Positions 62,608 through 64,000 of a DNA stretch of 64,000 nucleotides are shown piece by piece. Within the stretch, counting starts at the first letter, position 1, and each line of letters starts with the position of its first letter. Under the pieces are notes generated by a model that worked only from the letters and a program-made list of their open reading frames with translations, did no database searches and was not told the origin of the DNA. The DNA is from Flavobacterium lacustre (GTDB lineage Bacteria > Bacteroidota > Bacteroidia > Flavobacteriales > Flavobacteriaceae), in the NCBI RefSeq assembly GCF_027474525.2, contig NZ_CP114882.2, positions 2,170,001 to 2,234,000 on the forward strand. The letters are read 5' to 3'. A program made the translations under genes and the position numbers.

Positions 62608-64000
62608 TTATAAATGCTGATTGACTTCAACGCCTAATCCCTTAGCAATTCCTGCTCCTAAACTGGAATTGACTCTAAACCAATGGTACAATTGACGGTT
62701 GATGATGAGGTCTTTTTTGGGGCCTTCAATTCCTGACATTGCACCTGTAATATTATGTATTGTGTTTTTTTGTTGCTCTGGCGTCATGATTTGAAATAAC
62801 TTTCCGGGTTGTGAAAAATGATCGTTTTCTCCTTCGCAATTTCGGTCATACCAGTCGGCCATTTTTCCAAATAGATCTATTGGCGGTTCTTTATAATTCA
62901 TGTCTATTTCAATTTCATCAAAACTGTTAGGGAAATAATTTGGATTCTGCCCTCCATTTCCATCCACACGCATTCTTCCGTCCCGTTGGTAATTATTAGT
63001 CGCAAACGGACATCGATTTACTGGAATCTGTTCGTAGTTTGCACCCAATCGGTAGCGCTGTGCATCCGGATAGGATAACAATCGGCCTTGTAACATTTTA
63101 TCAGGCGAATAACCAATTCCGTCTACAATGTGGGCAGGTGCAAAAGCAGCTTGTTCAATATCTTGAAAGTAATTATGTGGATTTTGGTTTAATTCTAAAA
63201 CACCAACATCAATTAAAGGATAATCTCCATGGGGCCAAACTTTTGTCAAATCAAACGGATTAAAATAATAATCCTGAGAATTGGCTTCTTCTTCGGTCAT
63301 TACTTGAATTTTAAGGTCCCATTTCGGGAAATTTCCGGCTTCAATGTTTTCGAATAAATCGCGTTGGGAAAAATCCATATCATGCGCTTTCATTTTGAGC
63401 CGCTTCTTCATTGGTGAAATTTTTAATTCCTTGTGCTGTTTTGAAATGAAATTTGACATAAGACCTTTCGTTTGCAGCATTAAGCATAGAAAAAGTGTGA
63501 CTGCCGTATCCATTCATGTGGCGATAGCCATAAGGAGTTCCTCTATCAGACATTAAAATCAGAACTTGATGCAAGCTTTCTGGATTCAGAGACCAATAAT
63601 CCCACATCATAGTCGGGGATTTTAGATTGGTGTGTGGATCTCTTTTTTGAGTATGAATAAAATCGCCAAATTTCTTAGGGTCTTTTATAAAGAATACCGG
63701 AGTATTATTGCCTACTAAATCCCAGTTTCCGTCTTCGGAGTAAAATTTTATGGCAAAACCTCTTGGATCTCTTTCAGTATCCGCCGAGCCTTTTTCACCG
63801 CCCACTGTCGAAAAGCGAAGCAAGACTTTTGTTTCTTTTCCAATTTCAGAAAACAATTTAGCTTTGGTATATTTAGTAATGTCATGGGTTACCGTAAAAG
63901 TACCAAACGCGCCGGATCCTTTTGCATGAACGACCCGCTCCGGAATACGTTCTCGGTTGAAATGAGCCATTTTTTCATGAAGAATGTAATCTTGCAGTAG
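62608..64000 (-). pseudogene. Catalase, interrupted by a single-base frameshift and cut by the window edge
   Basis: Heme catalase turns hydrogen peroxide into water and oxygen. The upstream part (63380 to the right edge) reads [30 protein letters not shown], with the active-site His, and [11 protein letters not shown], with the Asn. It ends [13 protein letters not shown] and a stop. The downstream part continues in another frame with [14 protein letters not shown] and holds the heme-ligand Tyr (GRLLSYPDAQRYRLG). The two join perfectly if one A is removed from a run of four (63393-63396). As read, the product loses the heme ligand and is inactive. A real mutation, phase variation or a homopolymer error in the assembly are all possible. 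The true start lies beyond the window. Confidence 0.88.

Noticed and set aside
62608..63513. Separate gene starting at 63513 upstream of the second catalase part
   Set aside because: The first 48 residues are out-of-frame translation of the catalase; homology begins only at MKAHDMD. It is the tail of one frameshifted gene.
63380..63970. Catalase start at the ATG at 63970
   Set aside because: The frame stays open to the window edge and reads [10 protein letters not shown] before this Met, which is normal catalase sequence; the true start is outside.
1..64000. tRNA or rRNA genes, insertion sequences, replication origin
   Set aside because: No cloverleaf-like sequence with a T-loop motif, no rRNA stretch, no transposase and no DnaA-box cluster were recognised in the gaps between genes.

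Overview
The window is about 64 kb of a low-GC Bacteroidota chromosome. Gene content and order fit the family Flavobacteriaceae, most likely the genus Flavobacterium. Evidence includes the rsfS-ftsH-LUD-cdsA cluster next to a biotin ligase, a bacillithiol-type YtxJ protein, a fused E1 alpha/beta 2-oxoacid dehydrogenase, the lack of Shine-Dalgarno sequences, and repeated Bacteroidota promoter boxes (TTG at -33, TAnnTTTG at -7). Both window edges cut genes: cdsA on the left and a frameshifted catalase on the right. I saw no rRNA, tRNA, insertion sequence, prophage or CRISPR array.

Layout. 1-13.4 kb is housekeeping: cdsA, a LUD protein, ftsH, rsfS, biotin ligase, pyrE with a divergent Nudix gene, an M14 peptidase, a DbpA-like helicase, yjdM, coaD, ddl, a PASTA protein and rluD. 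13.4-16.9 kb is an accessory island: a 600-bp minisatellite of about 30 units, followed by an AT-rich two-gene ATPase plus DUF4435 cassette that resembles the PARIS anti-phage system (AriA/AriB). 16.9-29.3 kb holds a DUF1801 protein, a YhcC-type radical SAM protein, an ABC ATPase, an MFS carrier, yaaA, a TetR-controlled tripartite efflux operon (TolC/EmrA/EmrB type), two GNAT enzymes, a DUF4494 protein and an outer-membrane barrel. 29.4-36.7 kb is a complete tryptophan operon, trpE-G-D-C-F-B-(AIG2-like)-A. It is preceded by a previously unannotated 18-codon leader peptide with three consecutive Trp codons and a terminator hairpin, so attenuation is the likely control. 36.7-51 kb holds clpB, ytxJ, the fused E1 gene, an M1-like protein without its zinc motif fused to a barrel, a LOG protein, uvrA and a ClC channel. 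51-64 kb holds an AlkD-like protein, gamma-glutamyltransferase, an AcpH-like protein, a membrane protein with two phosphatase-like domains, a YaiO-type barrel, glmM, a class V aminotransferase, an LpxL-like acyltransferase, a rhomboid protease, a SIMPL protein and the broken catalase.

Non-coding structure is unusually rich. Three intergenic copies of one structured element (11.5, 30.6 and 46.2 kb) keep the same flanks while their central stem changes on both sides, which looks like compensatory change. Convergent genes at 9.1-9.4 kb are separated by two inverted arrays of a GTGANNN heptamer around a terminator. pyrE and the Nudix gene have start codons 7 bp apart, so each promoter lies inside the other gene. 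Best candidates for follow-up are the PARIS-like cassette with its minisatellite, the trp attenuator and the dispersed structured element.
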